Translations under genes and position numbers: made by a program | Source: Clytia hemisphaerica | Taxonomy: Eukaryota; Cnidaria; Hydrozoa; Leptothecata; Clytiidae | Direction: 5' to 3' | NCBI GenBank assembly: GCA_902728285.1 | Contig: CACVBU010000702.1 | Location: 631,499-695,498, forward strand | Length of the DNA stretch: 64,000 bases | Notes under the pieces: model-generated | Databases searched by the model: none | Seen by the model: the letters and a program-made list of their open reading frames with translations, nothing else | Told to the model about the DNA's origin: nothing | In this document: positions 46,011-58,436 of the stretch, in pieces | Numbering within the stretch: position 1 is the first letter of the stretch | Layout: each line of letters starts with the position of its first letter

Positions 46011-49000
46011 TTAAACTTTGTTATTCAATAAAATGACATCAACCTTTTTCTTCAAGGCTAAAGTATGTTCCCTATCGTCTTCACCAATCATATCACGGTA
46101 TTGCTCAAGAACAGACGCCAAATTGTACAAATAATCAACATTGGGACCACTAGGGCCTACAGCTTTCGCTATACGAGCTGCTACATTGTCTAACGTCTCT
46201 TCACCGGCATAATTTGGGTTACCCTTGCTGCCCATGTACAGGAAAACATCCATTTCTTTTAAATTAGCGTTGTCAGGTTGAAATAGAACTTTTGTCAATG
46301 AATAGCCGCCTTTTTCACGAAAGTTCAAGGTATCCATTGTTTCTTTCACTGATGCTGGCGGTATGTAAAATGCTCTTCCCCATAAAACATTCTATCAAAT
46401 AAAAATGAATCGAAAACACCTTAAAAAAGACATTGGTTTGTAAATAATTCTTACTACGTCTCGATTTATTAATACACCCCCTTCTCAAAGACCTGGTAGA
46501 ATTTGGGGGGTAAGGGCCAGTGGGGGTAAAAGTAACGGACTAAAACTCGATGGGGATCGATATTCCCTTATTTTTTATGACCGGGGATTTAAATTCTTTT
46601 GTTTTCAAGTCAGAAAATTTAGTGAGGATGGTAAAAATAACATAATATTTTGCATTGAGGATTGGCTTATTTGATTATTTTCAGTGAGGACGAAAATTGG
46701 AGAATCATTTTCCACCGGGGACGATATTTTGGCCAATTTCTCCAGTTGGAAGGAAATAGAGCTTTTAACTATATTTTTTACTTGTCAGGGATCCAGAGAG
46801 GATTCTGAAAGATTTAGAATCAAGCCTTAACTGAAATGGCTAAAAAAAGGTAAGATATTGCCTCTGATATCTCAAAATTCAGTCCATTCAAACGGAAATA
46901 GGAATCACTATTATGCCGAGTATTGCGACTCTGCATATGTGAGTCGTTCGGTCATAACTTAAATCTGTCTCAATATAATTTGCAGCGGAGAAAAAAAGGC
47001 TACAACTTTTGATAGAATTCGAATTAGATATTCGAATTTGCGGTTTTGTGCTCGTTGAAAAGACAAACAGGAGTGGATATTCGAATTTGCGGTTTTGTAC
47101 TCGTTGAAAAGACAACAAGCAACATGCTGAATGGACCTACCTAATGATTAACATCAGATGAAAATAAGAAAAAAGTGACAATAATTGTACAAAAATTCAG
47201 AATGGAAAAATAAAGCTTGTGTGTTGAATAATGTAAAATGGTAAAAAGGAATTTCCCCAAATACGAAAATCACTTAAACCATTCAGGCCCAAAAAACCTT
47301 TTAAGCTGTTTTTGGCCCAAATTTGCCCAAAATAATTTTCCTTAAAAATCTGGCTCCGTCACATTTTGGGCATTGCCATTTTGCATCATTGTGCAAAAAA
47401 TCAGAAAAAAATTATGAGTCAACATTGAGAAAAGCTATGTTTTCTTATTTGGTTAAAGGGAATTTCCCCAAAATACGAAAATCTGTCTTTTAAGGCGAAT
47501 AAGAATTTTCCAGGAAAAACCACTTCAGCCATTCTTTAGAGAATCTTGTCCTCCATCTTTGTACAAAAAATCAGAAAAAAGTAAAGACAGGATTTTGCAC
47601 AAAGTCCAAAAAACCCTATTTTTAGGCAGTTTTTGGCCCAAATATATTTTTTTTCGGAAATCGGGCTCCGACACATTTTAGGCATTGCCATTTTGCATCA
47701 TTGTGCAAAAAATCAGAAAAAAATAATGAGTCAACATTGAGAAGAGCTATATTTTCTTATTTGGTTACAGGGAATTTCCCCAAAATACGGAAAATCCGTT
47801 TTTTAAGGCGAATAAGAATTTTCCGGGAAAAACCACTTCAGCCATTCTTTAGAGATTCTTGCCCTCCATCTTTGTACAAGAAATCAGAAAAAAGTAATGA
47901 CAGGATTTTGCACAAAGTCCAAAAAACCCTATTTTTAGGCAGTTTTTGGCCCAAATTTGCCCAAATAAATTTTTTCTCAAAAATCGAGCTCCGTCACGTT
48001 CTGGACATTGTCATTTTGCATCATTGTGCAAAAAATCAGAAAAAACTAATGAGCCAATCCTGAGAAAAGCTGGTAACAGACGGACGGACGAACGAACGAA
48101 CGAACGGACGGACATGGGTTAATTTATAGAACCTCCACCGGGGTACCCGGAGGTAGGTCCAAAAAGGAGTGGAATTATATCAAAAAAAAAAATTCAAAAA
48201 ATAGGTAGAAAGTTTGAAATCGGCTTAAACAATCTGAGCTTAAGATTTCAGAAATTACTGAGATTCTAATGATTTTAACAGATTTTAAACCCTTTTTAAG
48301 TAAAGAAACTAAGCGTATTAAGAACATCGTAAGAACAAATAAGCCTAAAACTTCCAAAAAATAAAGAAGAGCCAAACCTGAGTAAAAATTTACTGGTTCT
48401 TGCAAAAAGGCATGTACCCAGCCTCTTTCCTAAGGCCTGATTCTCACTTTTTTATAATTTTGATGGTCGTATCGAATCGAATTTGCTACATTCTATATAA
48501 AAAGCAAATCGTCATGGGAACGAGGTTGGCATACACCAAAACTGAAGCGGGTGTAACTTTATATCTTTATTGATACCACGAAAAAGTATAAGAGTTTGGA
48601 GAGTAACTGTGTCCGAAAAAAATTGAATTTTAACTAAATTCTTTTTTCATGGTAAAGAGGAAAGGCAAACTTAAATTTTGATGTATCATTTTTTAATTTT
48701 AGAAAAGTAGTTATCGAGATATGGAGGCATAAAGTCATTATAAAAAACAGTTAAAAAACGTCAAAAAACAGTATCAAATTAATTGATTAAAGTCTGTCTC
48801 GAAATAATTTGCAGCTGGAGAAAAAAATGGCTGTAACCTTTGATAGAATTCGAATCAAGTTGCGATTTTGTGCTCGTTAAAAAGGATATTCGTGAGTGGG
48901 ATATTATCAAGTAAAAAAATTGAGAAAAAAAAGGAATATGAAAATGAAAAATGAAGAAAAAAATCAACTTTTTGTAGAAATGTGGTATAATTACCATTTT

Positions 49001-51675
49001 CACAGGAGTGACTCTTCAATCTTAGATCATCATCAATGTGAAAAAACTTTTCAAAAATATTCATTCAATCAAAAGATATCAAACAAAGTTTATTGCTGGT
49101 TGATCGACAAAAGGCTGTTTTTTTGTCGTTTTTTACCAGTTTTTACTATTTTTTAGAGTCAACCAGCAATAAACTTTGTTTGATATCTTTTGATTGAATG
49201 AATATTTTTGAAAAGTTTTTTCACATTGATGATGATCTAAGATTGAAGAGTCACTCCTGTGAAAATGGTAATTATACCACATTTCTACAAAAAGTTGATT
49301 TTTTTCTTCTTCATTTTTCATTTTCATTTTCCTTTCTTTTCTCATTTTTTTTACTTGATAATATTCCACTCACGAATATCTTTTTAACAAGCACTTAATC
49401 GCAACTTGATTCGAATTCTATCAAAAGTTACAGCCATTTTTGTCTCCAGCTGCAAATTATTTCGAGACAGACTTTAACAAATACCTTATTGCATGAAAAT
49501 ACGAATTGAAAAATTTCGTGTGAATAAAAAAACCCTTAATTAGAACCAGCCGTGGTGTCCTTAAAAAAGCAAATAAAATTCGTGTTAATTTTTTGCGTGT
49601 TAATTTTAAGGCCATTAAAAACTTCTATATTTATTTTCATGTAATAAGGTAAAAAGGGACATCGAGTGAGAAGCATATTTTGATTTCTTTTACCGAAAGG
49701 ATTCAGAAAAGAATAACAAAGGTTAAAAACTCTTTTTGCTACTTTTGGTACCTTTTATTTTTGTCCAAAATTCGATATTACTTATGTTTGTTTCTTAACG
49801 AAACTTTTAAGACAATGAAATAGCAAATGATCAAAGGAAAGATGTTTGTTCTGATACAAATTTGATACTGTCTTTTCTGACGTTTTTTAACTGTTTTTAA
49901 TAATGACTTTTGACTTTATACCTCCATATCTCGATAACTACTTTTCCAAAATAAAAAAATGATACATCAAAATTCAAGTTTGCCTTTCCTCTTTACCATG
50001 AAAAAAGAGTTTAGTTAAAATTCAATTTTTTCGGACACAGTTACCCTCCAAACTCTTATGCTTTTTCGTGGGTCACCCGGTACCTGGAACATTAACCAAT
50101 AAGACTCTTGTATCAAAGTGGCAAATTATTCCTCTGTCGAATGGTATGGGTTGACCCAGGTGAAAATAAATTCACTTACCAGGTGAATTGTAGCTCCATA
50201 AAGAGTATAGAACCTAAACTTCTTTGGATGCACCCATTCTATTAAGCCCATCAATGCAAACCCTCCAATTGTTTTAAGTGTACTCATGCAATGCGTCAAA
50301 CCACATCACACCAGTATACTTTAATCGTAGAAATTTTAGCGAGACTAATTTTAGCGTATATTAGCGAGTCAGGAAAATCTTACTTCTTTTGGATTTATTT
50401 TAACAAATCACGATTTCAAAAAATTTCGCGTGGATAAATTTTAGCGAATACTCGTATTAAATTATTGATTTAATTCGTTTTCTAGCATTTCTTTGCACTG
50501 AAACCCTTCCTATTGATAAAAATATATCAAGGCAATATAGCCAGAAATTTCGCGTGGATAAATTTTAGCGATCTGTCGATTCGGCGTGTTTTAGCGAGAT
50601 TTATTTTAGCGAAAATAGGGAAAACTCGCTAAAACGCTAAAATTAGTCTCGCTAAAATTTCTACGATTAAAGTAGTTAGACCAATTTCCTCGAGATTGTT
50701 TTTCTTAAAGCACACTTAAAACAATGGACTACAAATTTATGGTGGGACAAATGGTGAAATACTGAACTCTTACATCTTCTCTTGGAACCAGTGTTACAAC
50801 CCTTCCAGGCTAAAAAAGATTGAAACAATAATTGAACGTTAATCGCAAAATTGAGAAGGGGGGTTTGGAAAAAACATTTATATGGAATTAAGGTTGTACT
50901 GGTGAAGTCTTCGATATTGATATTGTATATACACTACACGCTTTTTTTTATAAGAATACACTTTATAAGAATGTCCATGATGAAAATGGTAAAAAAAACT
51001 AAGAATGTACAAAGAATATCACCATATTTTGAGACGTATGTATTAAATGTTAAATCTAGTTTGAATTAGGACCTAAGAATGTTGTAAGAATATTTTAGGA
51101 TGATATTTTTCCAAAAAAATTAAGAATATCTATGATGAAATGGATTTACACCATTCTTATAAAAAAAGCGTGTAATACACCCCGATTTCGGGCTCAGGGC
51201 TGAAGTTGTTTTTGCATTTTAGCTCGTTTAAATGAATCAGAATTTATATAGGGGATATAGAAACGATAGCCCTGACCCACTAAAAATGAATATGGTTTAA
51301 TATCAGGGGTATGAGTCAGAGCAATTTTTAACAAAAAATGAGCTAAAATGCTAACCAACCCCAAGGCTAACCCGAAATCGGAGGTGCTTATAAAAAAGCG
51401 TAGTCATGAAAAGTTAGAGATTAAAGTTTAAATCAAGAACTTACAAATTGAGTAGTTCCTCGATGATCAGTACTTTCTTGCCAAAACCTTCGCGCAAATC
51501 CTTTGATGGTACCAAACAAGTCTTTTTCGTATTCAAAGTTAACTTTCCACAACAACGAGCCATAACCAAAGATCCATAATCCTTTGTTCACTTCTATGTT
51601 CAACTGCTGGAAATCTTCATTTTGATTTATTATTCGCTTGAAATTCAAATCGGCAGTTTTCTCCACATCAGTCAT
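46011..51675 (-). CDS. ChaC-family gamma-glutamylcyclotransferase (CHAC2-like), three exons
   Basis: Coding exons on the minus strand are 51675-51445, 50809-50774 (only 36 bases) and 46391-46011, all phase 0 with GT-AG sites, giving 215 residues. The N-terminal extension of about 30 residues is unassigned. Then come the family signature [22 protein letters not shown], the short-exon peptide [15 protein letters not shown], and FREKGGY holding the catalytic glutamate. ChaC enzymes cut glutathione to 5-oxoproline and Cys-Gly in the cytosol. The match is closer to CHAC2 than to CHAC1; human CHAC2 is about 184 residues. Intron 1 (633 bp) holds two MITEs; intron 2 (4.4 kb) holds a tandem repeat, a giant hairpin and a TA-flanked MITE. 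A poly(A) signal lies at 45931. Confidence 0.92.
46505..46760. repeat. Degenerate GTGGGGAT/GTGAGGA repeat
   Basis: Irregular copies of a word like AGTGGGGATNNAAATT. The same style of repeat appears at 52170-52250 and, inverted, at 58905-59155, so this is a dispersed family. It lies in intron 2 of the ChaC gene. Confidence 0.45.
46958..47116. repeat. Third copy of a hairpin-arm segment
   Basis: TAATTTGCAGCGGAGAAAAA through TTGTGCTCGTTGAAAAG matches 48795-48890 of the hairpin's left arm. The block GGATATTCGAATTTGCGGTT is then repeated once more at about 47076-47115. Confidence 0.6.
47248..48075. repeat. Tandem repeat of about 312-323 bp, 2.6 copies
   Basis: GGAATTTCCCCAAAATACG and CATTTTGCATCATTGTGC each recur about three times (the latter near 47376, 47689 and 48012). 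The first unit has an internal deletion. Followed by a GGAC/GAAC microsatellite at 48079-48114. Located in ChaC intron 2. Confidence 0.8.
48079..48114. repeat. GGAC/GAAC microsatellite
   Basis: Tetranucleotide run CGGACGGACGAACGAACG and related units, directly after the tandem repeat. Confidence 0.8.
48576..50072. repeat. Giant inverted repeat (1.5-kb hairpin) in ChaC intron 2
   Basis: The left arm 48576-49103 is matched, inverted and nearly base for base, by 49159-49478 plus 49859-50072. The loop is only about 55 bases (49104-49158). The right arm is split by about 380 unrelated bases (49479-49858). Matching blocks include TTTATTGCTGGTTGA / TCAACCAGCAATAAA at the loop and CCACGAAAAAG / CTTTTTCGTGG at the base. 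A primary transcript of this intron could fold into long double-stranded RNA. Confidence 0.9.
50317..50674. mobile_element. TA-flanked MITE with about 55-bp inverted repeats
   Basis: CTTTAATCGTAGAAATTTTA at 50319 is inverted at 50672. The repeat goes on through GCGAGACTAATTTTAGCG. TA lies on both sides (50317-50318, 50673-50674), as for Tc1/mariner-type insertion. The interior is rich in TTTTAGCGA words. Confidence 0.8.
50935..51174. mobile_element. 240-bp MITE with TACACGCTTTTTTT ends
   Basis: TACACGC plus a T run and ATAAGAAT at the left is inverted at 51153-51174. TAAGAATAT-type words fill the interior. It sits in ChaC intron 1. A similar terminal word TTATAAAAAAGCGTA also occurs at about 51389, outside the neighbouring MITE. 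Confidence 0.7.
51178..51386. mobile_element. 210-bp MITE, diverged inverted repeats
   Basis: CACCCCGATTTCGGG (51178) faces CCCGAAATCGGAGGTG (51371-51386); similarity continues to GCATTTTAGCTC / GAGCTAAAATGC. Nested next to the element at 50935-51174. Confidence 0.65.
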
Positions 51676-51825
51676 CGTTCATTTGTTTTTTCTACAGTTT
51701 CGAATTTCTTACTGTCTGAAGTTAAAGATAGAAACTTGATATAAATCCTATTAGTACGTTTTATCAAATCAAAGTTTGAAATCTGATCATTGTTCTGTGT
51801 GATTCATTTCAAAAATATTCTATAA

Positions 51826-51998
51826 GAATATTTTAAGGTTTGCAGACTCAAAAAAGCACCTGGTTTCTTAGGAAAATGAACGAAAAATGCTCTCAAAATG
51901 TTGAAAATAAGAATATGTTAAGAACATTTTTAGGCTTAAAACTCGAACAGTTAAGAACATCCGATGACTTCAAAAACTTTGGATGTTCTTATAAAAAA
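51826..51998. repeat. Dispersed repeat, copy 1
   Basis: The segment with ATTTTAAGG, GCAGACTC, TTAGGAAAATG and TTGAAAATAAGAA recurs at about 53878-54012 in an intron of the 5'-nucleotidase gene. It ends in an inverted pair AAGAACATCC / GGATGTTCTT. It lies upstream of the ChaC start. Confidence 0.55.
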
Positions 51999-52472
51999 AC
52001 ATGTATTTTGACAGGCTGTAATAACTTCCAAGCACACCGACAGATTATCATTTTACATGGCTTTCACCAGAGATATTTCTAATCATAGTACCCAATATAT
52101 AGACATAGATTTTATATAAATTCCTTGCAAGTAAAATGGAGACGATAGCTAAAACACCTCTATCTCAGGGCTCCCAGTGGAACTCATCGGGATATAATTT
52201 CGATCAAAATTACAATGGGGATAGAAATTCATTCGCTTCAAGCTTAAAAACTCCAGAATGAATGGATGGTTTTGGTGTGCAATATTATCGATGGAAGTTC
52301 AGATGTTGACACCAAAGTCAATTTTCCAGTGCCACCGGTTGCCACATGGTGTGTGCTCAAAGATAGCTTCTGGAGAATCTAGGAGAGGAACAGTATCCAC
52401 AAGTTTGTTTAAAATATTACATTTAAAATATTACATATGATTTCAATATTGAAGGACCGAATGCTTCATTCA

Positions 52473-55400
52473 CTAAATAAAGGAGGATATGAACAAAACG
52501 ACAACAATGAAGATAGGGTTCAACGAGATAAAGGATGCAGATGAACAATCGTCATCTGTCTTGGTGGAATCCTTGCTGGTGCTGACTTCAATTGTCCGCC
52601 CTTCATCAGGGGTGGTGACTGGCGACATCTTTTGGAAGTACTTCTCCAACACTTCCAGTGCATCTTCACCTTTAGTGGAACTCTCTTTGTTCAGAAACAT
52701 ACTGTATCCATCACCTCCACTGATCAAATAATCCGAAGAAACGACCTGAAAGAAAACATTCGCCACAAATGAAAAACATCCAAAAAACTAACACATAAAT
52801 AACTTGTGTATAGATGATTTAGTTGGCCCAGGAAGCAGCGGAATAGGCCTTTAAAACACAACTGGTCGAAAAGATTTGACTTTGTCAGGGCCCATGTGCG
52901 CAATTATCAATTGATGAGTCTAGGTTAAAATCGAATTATCTGACTTTCTATTGTGCGCATGCAGACGCATGCGCAATTAACATAACACATAATAAATACC
53001 TCCAAGTGATATTGTCAAATCTTTTTCTTCTAAACAGTAAGAGGTTCCTACCTCAAAAAATTAAAGTAATTAATTTTTTATAATCGAAAAAATTCACTAC
53101 TGTTGTATGGCGACTCTGCAACAAAAAATATGTTGACACTACCAATACTGCTGGGCCTTTACGCCGCTTAGGCTCTCTTGTTTAAAATACCAGATCCTTG
53201 TACAGTGCGGGAGAGGGTCACGTGGTAAGGTCGTATGCCGCTAGACTGGACTTTGTTCACGATCTACAAGTCCTAGTTGGTGATGTTACTACGAAACAGT
53301 AGAATCGAAAAATCAAGTTTTTTTAATTTTCTTCAGGGTCAATCAAGGGCAAACCATTTTTCTCATTCGTACAATGGAGATGGTAGTAAAATAAAAAAAG
53401 ACAAGACAAGACATACACCCTCCCAAAAATGGGAATATGCCCTAACCTAAATCAGAGATCACTGCACAATAGTAAAAAGATAAACAAACCTTATAAATTT
53501 GTTCTTTTTTGATTTCTTCGTATTTAGGAACACGACATTTGTTACATAAAGCTAAAGCTCTAACCAAGCGACTTCCAACTGGCTTCGTCTTATCGTAGGT
53601 GACACGAAATCCTAAAAAAAAAGAAACCTTACATATGACATTCATCACAGTAAAGTTTACATATTCTCTAATACGCTTTATCAATTGCTTTTCAAGCCTG
53701 ATTCTGTACTATCTACATCTTTGATTAAGTTTTGCGGTAAGACATGTGGTCACAATGATGAAGAAATTAAGTTGCAACAATTTGATCTCTTCTAGCTTGT
53801 AAGTGTATTAATACTTTGTATTGGCTATCTTTTGATTGACATTCATTGCATTTTGCTATACATGTATTTTCTGTAAGAATATAAGGCTCCCATGACCTAA
53901 ATATTAAGAACAAGTTCAGAAAATTTTAAGGCTTTGTAGACTCTAAAACACCCGATTACTTAGGAAAATGGGCAAAAACACTCACAAAATGGTGAAAATA
54001 AGAACATGTATTGCTTTTGAATGTAAGTTTGTAAGTTTAAGCTTGTGAAAAGGATAATCCTGAGTAGATTCATTTTAAAATTTCTCATAAAGATTAAAAT
54101 GAAGATGAAAGATGGTGAAAAACGGGACACATTATTCATTTCTCATCTTATTTCTTGATAAATTTGAGCTTCTCTTTTTCTTGACACCAAGTAGAAACGT
54201 CTGGACAAAATCAAAGACTCATTGATATAATCCAGCTTAGTGCATTATCTTATAACCTATCTGTAAATGTCATTCTGTACCTTCAAAGAAAAGAGAGAAA
54301 TTAATACCTGATACTTGGGGATATCGTCCTTCGTTGTTTTCAATACCAGAAAATCCATGTTCAAATGCTTGAAGTAGATATTTGCCTTTGATTTCCATGA
54401 GATCTGCTGTATTTCCGAAAGGACTGATGGTGCTGAGATCTTCTCTATTGATTTGCTCTGTATGAAAAACGAAAAAAATAAAATTTACAGATATTAAAAA
54501 GGTTGTAGTAAAGTTTCCACGTGGATACTGTAACTCAGCCTCGAGATTGATTTGACAAAGACTTTGGAAAATATGTATTACCTGGAATAAATTCCTTTGC
54601 TCAAACTTGTGTGAAATAAAAGACTATTTATATGTAATGATAGAAATTGATAACGCATGGTCTGTTAGGAACAAAAACTTCAAAATGTTTTCTACGATTT
54701 TAACAATCTTGTTTGAGATCCGAGTAACCGTACAATATGATATTAAAGTAAAGGTGCAATAAAACTTTACTCCAGGATTAACTAAAAGAATTACCATCAA
54801 ATCTTTTGTCAATATTTCCAGATCTAATGCCACCACCATTCCAGATAGCGAGAACAGTTTCAGCCCATTGTTCTGTGGAAGGATTTTTCACTTGGGCGTC
54901 AACCAAAGCATCTGCGAAGAAATTTCCCAGGTTGCACTCCTTCAAACGACAAATGGAGCGATCGCCTTCAAGCAATACGTATGTGGTACCAATAGGGTCC
55001 TAAAAGGATATCACGTAAATGAGTAGCTTTACAACATATCACTTTAAAAACTTTGTGAGGATTGTGAGTATCGTAAGTGTCTAAATTTACCATCTCGTCT
55101 TTAGACTTTCTATTGAAACTATTCTATTGCATAGAAATCTGGATACATGGACTGAGGTTTAAGCTAAAACCCATAATCATGCTTTGTACCATTTTAGTAG
55201 CTTACTCAGTGCCAGGAATAGGGTTATGTGCCTAGTTTTTTTCGGTCAATTTCATAACTGACCTCTTCGGAACTCCACTGCCTATAGAACGAACATGTAT
55301 TCGAAAGTCACGTTAACAATCATTACGAAATGCAATAGAAATGAAGTTATTAAACGAAAACAAAGATACTTTTAAATAATTACCGTTCTTGCTTTGATGA

Positions 55401-57130
55401 TGGGGTCGTCCATTTCATCCACCATTTTTAAAACTTCCTCATCTTCAACATAAGAAGCATTCAACATGATGGGATTTCCTTGAGCTGATAACAATTTACC
55501 ATTTTCATCGAAAGTCAACTTCAAATTACCCAAATATTTTCCGTAAGTGAAATCTTGGACGACTGGACATTCAGTACCATCATCTCGTTGCACCATGAAT
55601 GGATAAGGTCCTTCCACTTTCTCCACTGATGGTTGAGGTCCTGAAGAAGAGAGAATTATGAGATTTAATGAATTTTGACAATAATAAGATTTCATGGAAG
55701 ATCAAAAGCTAACTCAAAAAATGACTAGATTCGTTACCTTCTGGTTAAAAAATGCTTTAAATTTATTGAATAATTTTTTGGGACCAAAAATAAAAATAAA
55801 TAGATTTCTTACCATTCCACAAAAAGGTGTTTGTGTGTCCTCCGACAACCAAGTCAAGTTCTTTTACTGATCTCGCTATTTCTTGATCCTTTGCATATCC
55901 AGCGTGACCCAATGCAATCAAAATATTGACCCCCTGAGCTTTCAATTTCTGAGCTTCTGCTCTGACCGACTCCACAGGATCGCTGAATTTAATGTTTGGG
56001 CCTGGTTTTGAGAGCCTAAAAAATAGGAATGTCTCAGTTTAAGATTTCTATTGTCACAAAAATAAAACGTCACCCTTGTTGGTTCATTTTGAATATCTTC
56101 TCAGTTTAAGAAATTATAACTTGTCAAAACAACAACCGCGGAAAACGGCTTTTCGGATATTGTTGATAGTTTGATAAAAAATAAATAAATCCTGAGGACT
56201 CTCTTAAGAGTTAAAATTCAAATGAAGACTCTAGATACAAGTTTCGGAAAAAATCCGAAAACTCATATTCATGAATACATACCAAGTAATATCTGGGGTA
56301 GTGTATCCAATGATACCGATCTTCTTGCCTCCTCTTTCCAAAATTGTGGAAGGGAGATAAATTGGAGGATTTGGCCAATCCGTTTGTTTGGACACATCCA
56401 TATTTGTGCAAACAATGGGGAAAGATGTATTTTTCATGAAATCGATCAAGTTTTGATCACCATTGTCAAATTCGTGGTTACCAATTGCCTGTAGTAAACA
56501 GGAAAATTGTAAAAGTATTTAGTAAGGTGATAAGAGAAAATATCTACACCAGATAATTGTACAAGGCTGATTATAGGTAATCATTTCTAAACCTCCGCTA
56601 CATAGTAAAAGATAACTTTGGTGGATTAAAAATTCCTGCTATGGTTGTAGTCTTTTCCCTTGTCTATAGACATTAAAGACTCTTTGAGCCCATTTGTGAG
56701 ATTTTTTGGAGGAAGAGATAAAGGATGCACATTCTGGAGAGAATTGCCACAGAAGAGCGGTTTGGATAAGCTTAAAAAAAGGAGAAATAGGACCTACCAT
56801 TGCGTCATACTTGATGTAATTCATGAATCTCAAAGCAGCTTTTCCTTTGTAAATAGTAAACCACAGAGTGCCAGCAAATTGATCACCTCCATCAATAAGA
56901 ATTGTGTTGGGAATGGTCTTACGTAATTCTTCGATCACTGTTTGTCTTCGTGCTACACCGCCGTAACATTTATTACCAGCGGCGTCTTCCGGAGTACACG
57001 TACCACCGTAAACGTTAAATTGTTCGATATGCGCGTGTACGTCATTCGTGTGTAAAACCGTCAACTCGAAATTTGCGGCGAAACAGATCGCTAAGTTGAA
57101 AGCAATCCACAACAAAGAGGCTTGGTACAT
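52473..57130 (-). CDS. Ecto-5'-nucleotidase (CD73-like), GPI-anchored, eight exons
   Basis: Minus-strand coding exons: 57130-56798, 56488-56283, 56015-55813, 55640-55384, 54999-54795, 54457-54308, 53611-53490 and 52745-52473. All junctions are GT-AG and in phase, giving 582 residues (human CD73 has 574). A signal peptide (about 19-20 residues) is followed by the metallophosphatase motifs LHTNDVHAH, DGGDQFAG, GNHEFD, ALGHAGY and GGHTNTF. The C-terminal nucleoside-binding domain has WNGGGIRS, SPFGN and SGGDGYSMF, where a Tyr takes the place of the second aromatic clamp Phe. A hydrophobic end (NPIFIVVVLFISSFI) after a Ser/Asp-rich spacer fits a GPI signal. The family turns extracellular AMP into adenosine at the cell surface. 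ChaC follows on the same strand about 800 bp downstream. Confidence 0.93.
53140..53300 (+). repeat. Copy of the SINE-like tail with tRNA-like flank
   Basis: GCTGGGCCTTTACGCC at about 53148 matches the tail of the element at 24878-25010 with one change. A weak tRNA-like segment (GGTCACGTGGTAAGGTCG...) follows instead of preceding it. Lies in the last intron of the 5'-nucleotidase gene. Confidence 0.35.
53878..54012. repeat. Dispersed repeat, copy 2
   Basis: Diverged copy of 51826-51998 in the same orientation (ATTTTAAGGCTTTGTAGACTC, then TTAGGAAAATGGGC). Confidence 0.55.
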
Positions 57131-58260
57131 TTTGTCTCAAATGCTAAAACAGAAAATCAAATAAATGTTCAAAAAAGTGAGTGTAATATATTCATTCAAA
57201 TATCTCATTAAAGCCAAAAGTTCATGTCATTGAAACTTTTTTCAATTTTTATTGACCACCCTCGACCACAAAAGCTTAAAATGAAATAAAGTGTAAATTG
57301 GTTTTTATTCTTTAATGATTTATTTTGGTTCCACACGCCTCAAATGTCAATTGACAATGTTTTTATTTCAATTAATCTGATGTTTTCTATCCAATTAAGT
57401 CTTCCTTTTTAGGGAAAGGATTAAAGATCTGGAGAATCAACTTGGAAATAATGTCCAGACAAACATTGAAAAAAAACATCATCATTTTCTCGACTTCAAC
57501 ATAACGGATTAAAGGTTTTATTTTTACAGAAGTGTTTCCGTTTCATATCAGACACTTATTTCATACCAGGACAGTGTCTGCATATTGTTATATTATGCTA
57601 ATATAAGCAAAAATTGTTTTTCTTTTCTTCTTTCTAACCAATCTTGCTCCACATCTGTGTCAATCCAACGTGAAAAAGCTTGTGAATTAAAATTGATGAG
57701 TATAGTAAACGATATCACACTTATTTAAAAACAAAACCTTTAATAAAAATTTTCCATTCCATAACTACAGCTGTTGTAAAGTATTGTAGTTGAAAATTCT
57801 TGAAGACTCAAGATTTCAAACCAATCCTCTCGGAAAATGTCATGACACACCGTGCTCCAAAAATTATTTACAAAGTGTTCTCATGACTTCAGCTAAAAAT
57901 ATTTTCTTCTGATTTAGGTTGTCTTGGAATTACATTTAAAGAAACGATGACGTCATAAGTCGAAACTCATCGCATACAGCATGGTCGAATCCATTCGAAT
58001 TTTTAGAATGATCACCATTAACGTACAATCGATAGCCCTGATAATTTAAAAAGGCTATGATAATGAGTGTAGTTGATGACCATTTTCGACAGAGGAAATA
58101 TTTTCAGTTTATGATAGTGATTGGAGAATAATAGAGAACTTACCAAGAACGAACAGCCAACACCACTCACAATGCCACGACGAATGAACAAACGAGTTGT
58201 GATATCTGACCATCCCTTTTGTTTCAACAAATTAATGATGGCTGAAGATTGTACTATTGT
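57131..58260 (-). other. Probable 5' UTR exon and intron of the 5'-nucleotidase gene
   Basis: Thirteen bases before the ATG there is an acceptor TTTTAG|CATTTG (exon start 57143), and about 1 kb upstream a strong donor TTCTTG|GTAAGT (exon end 58144). Joining them makes a leader with the start codon just after the junction. The open stretch ending at 58144 (MLKQKGW...) would be out of frame with the main protein, so it is taken as untranslated. Confidence 0.4.
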
Positions 58261-58367
58261 TAAGCAATTAATTTAATCACAACATCCAAAATCATTTCAA
58301 ATTGATCCTGATTACACCAATTACACAGGGTCTCTCTCTCCAATTTGCATGCTGATCTGCAACTTTT

Positions 58368-58436
58368 GCAACCGATCCTTACCGTCCGCACATACCCATC
58401 ATCCATTTTTGCCTAAGTACCCCCCCCCCCGGGTAT
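58368..58436 (-). repeat. GGGGGGTG-ended dispersed repeat, copy 2
   Basis: Inverted copy of the first 70 bases of the repeat at 31551: a 12-base C run, then TTTTTGCCTAAGTA-side and ACCGTCCGCACATACCC. Confidence 0.65.

Noticed and set aside
50160..50290. Extra ChaC exon ending at a GTAAGTG donor near 50178
   Set aside because: Joining 50774 directly to 46391 already restores the full conserved family core in phase; the extra segment has no matching residues.
52473..57130. Loss of the first aromatic nucleobase-clamp residue in the 5'-nucleotidase
   Set aside because: On careful alignment the Phe in SPFGN corresponds to the conserved clamp Phe; only the second clamp position is changed, conservatively, to Tyr.
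58018..58230. Small membrane-like protein on the minus strand
   Set aside because: It runs through a strong splice donor at 58143 and better fits a 5' UTR exon of the 5'-nucleotidase gene.
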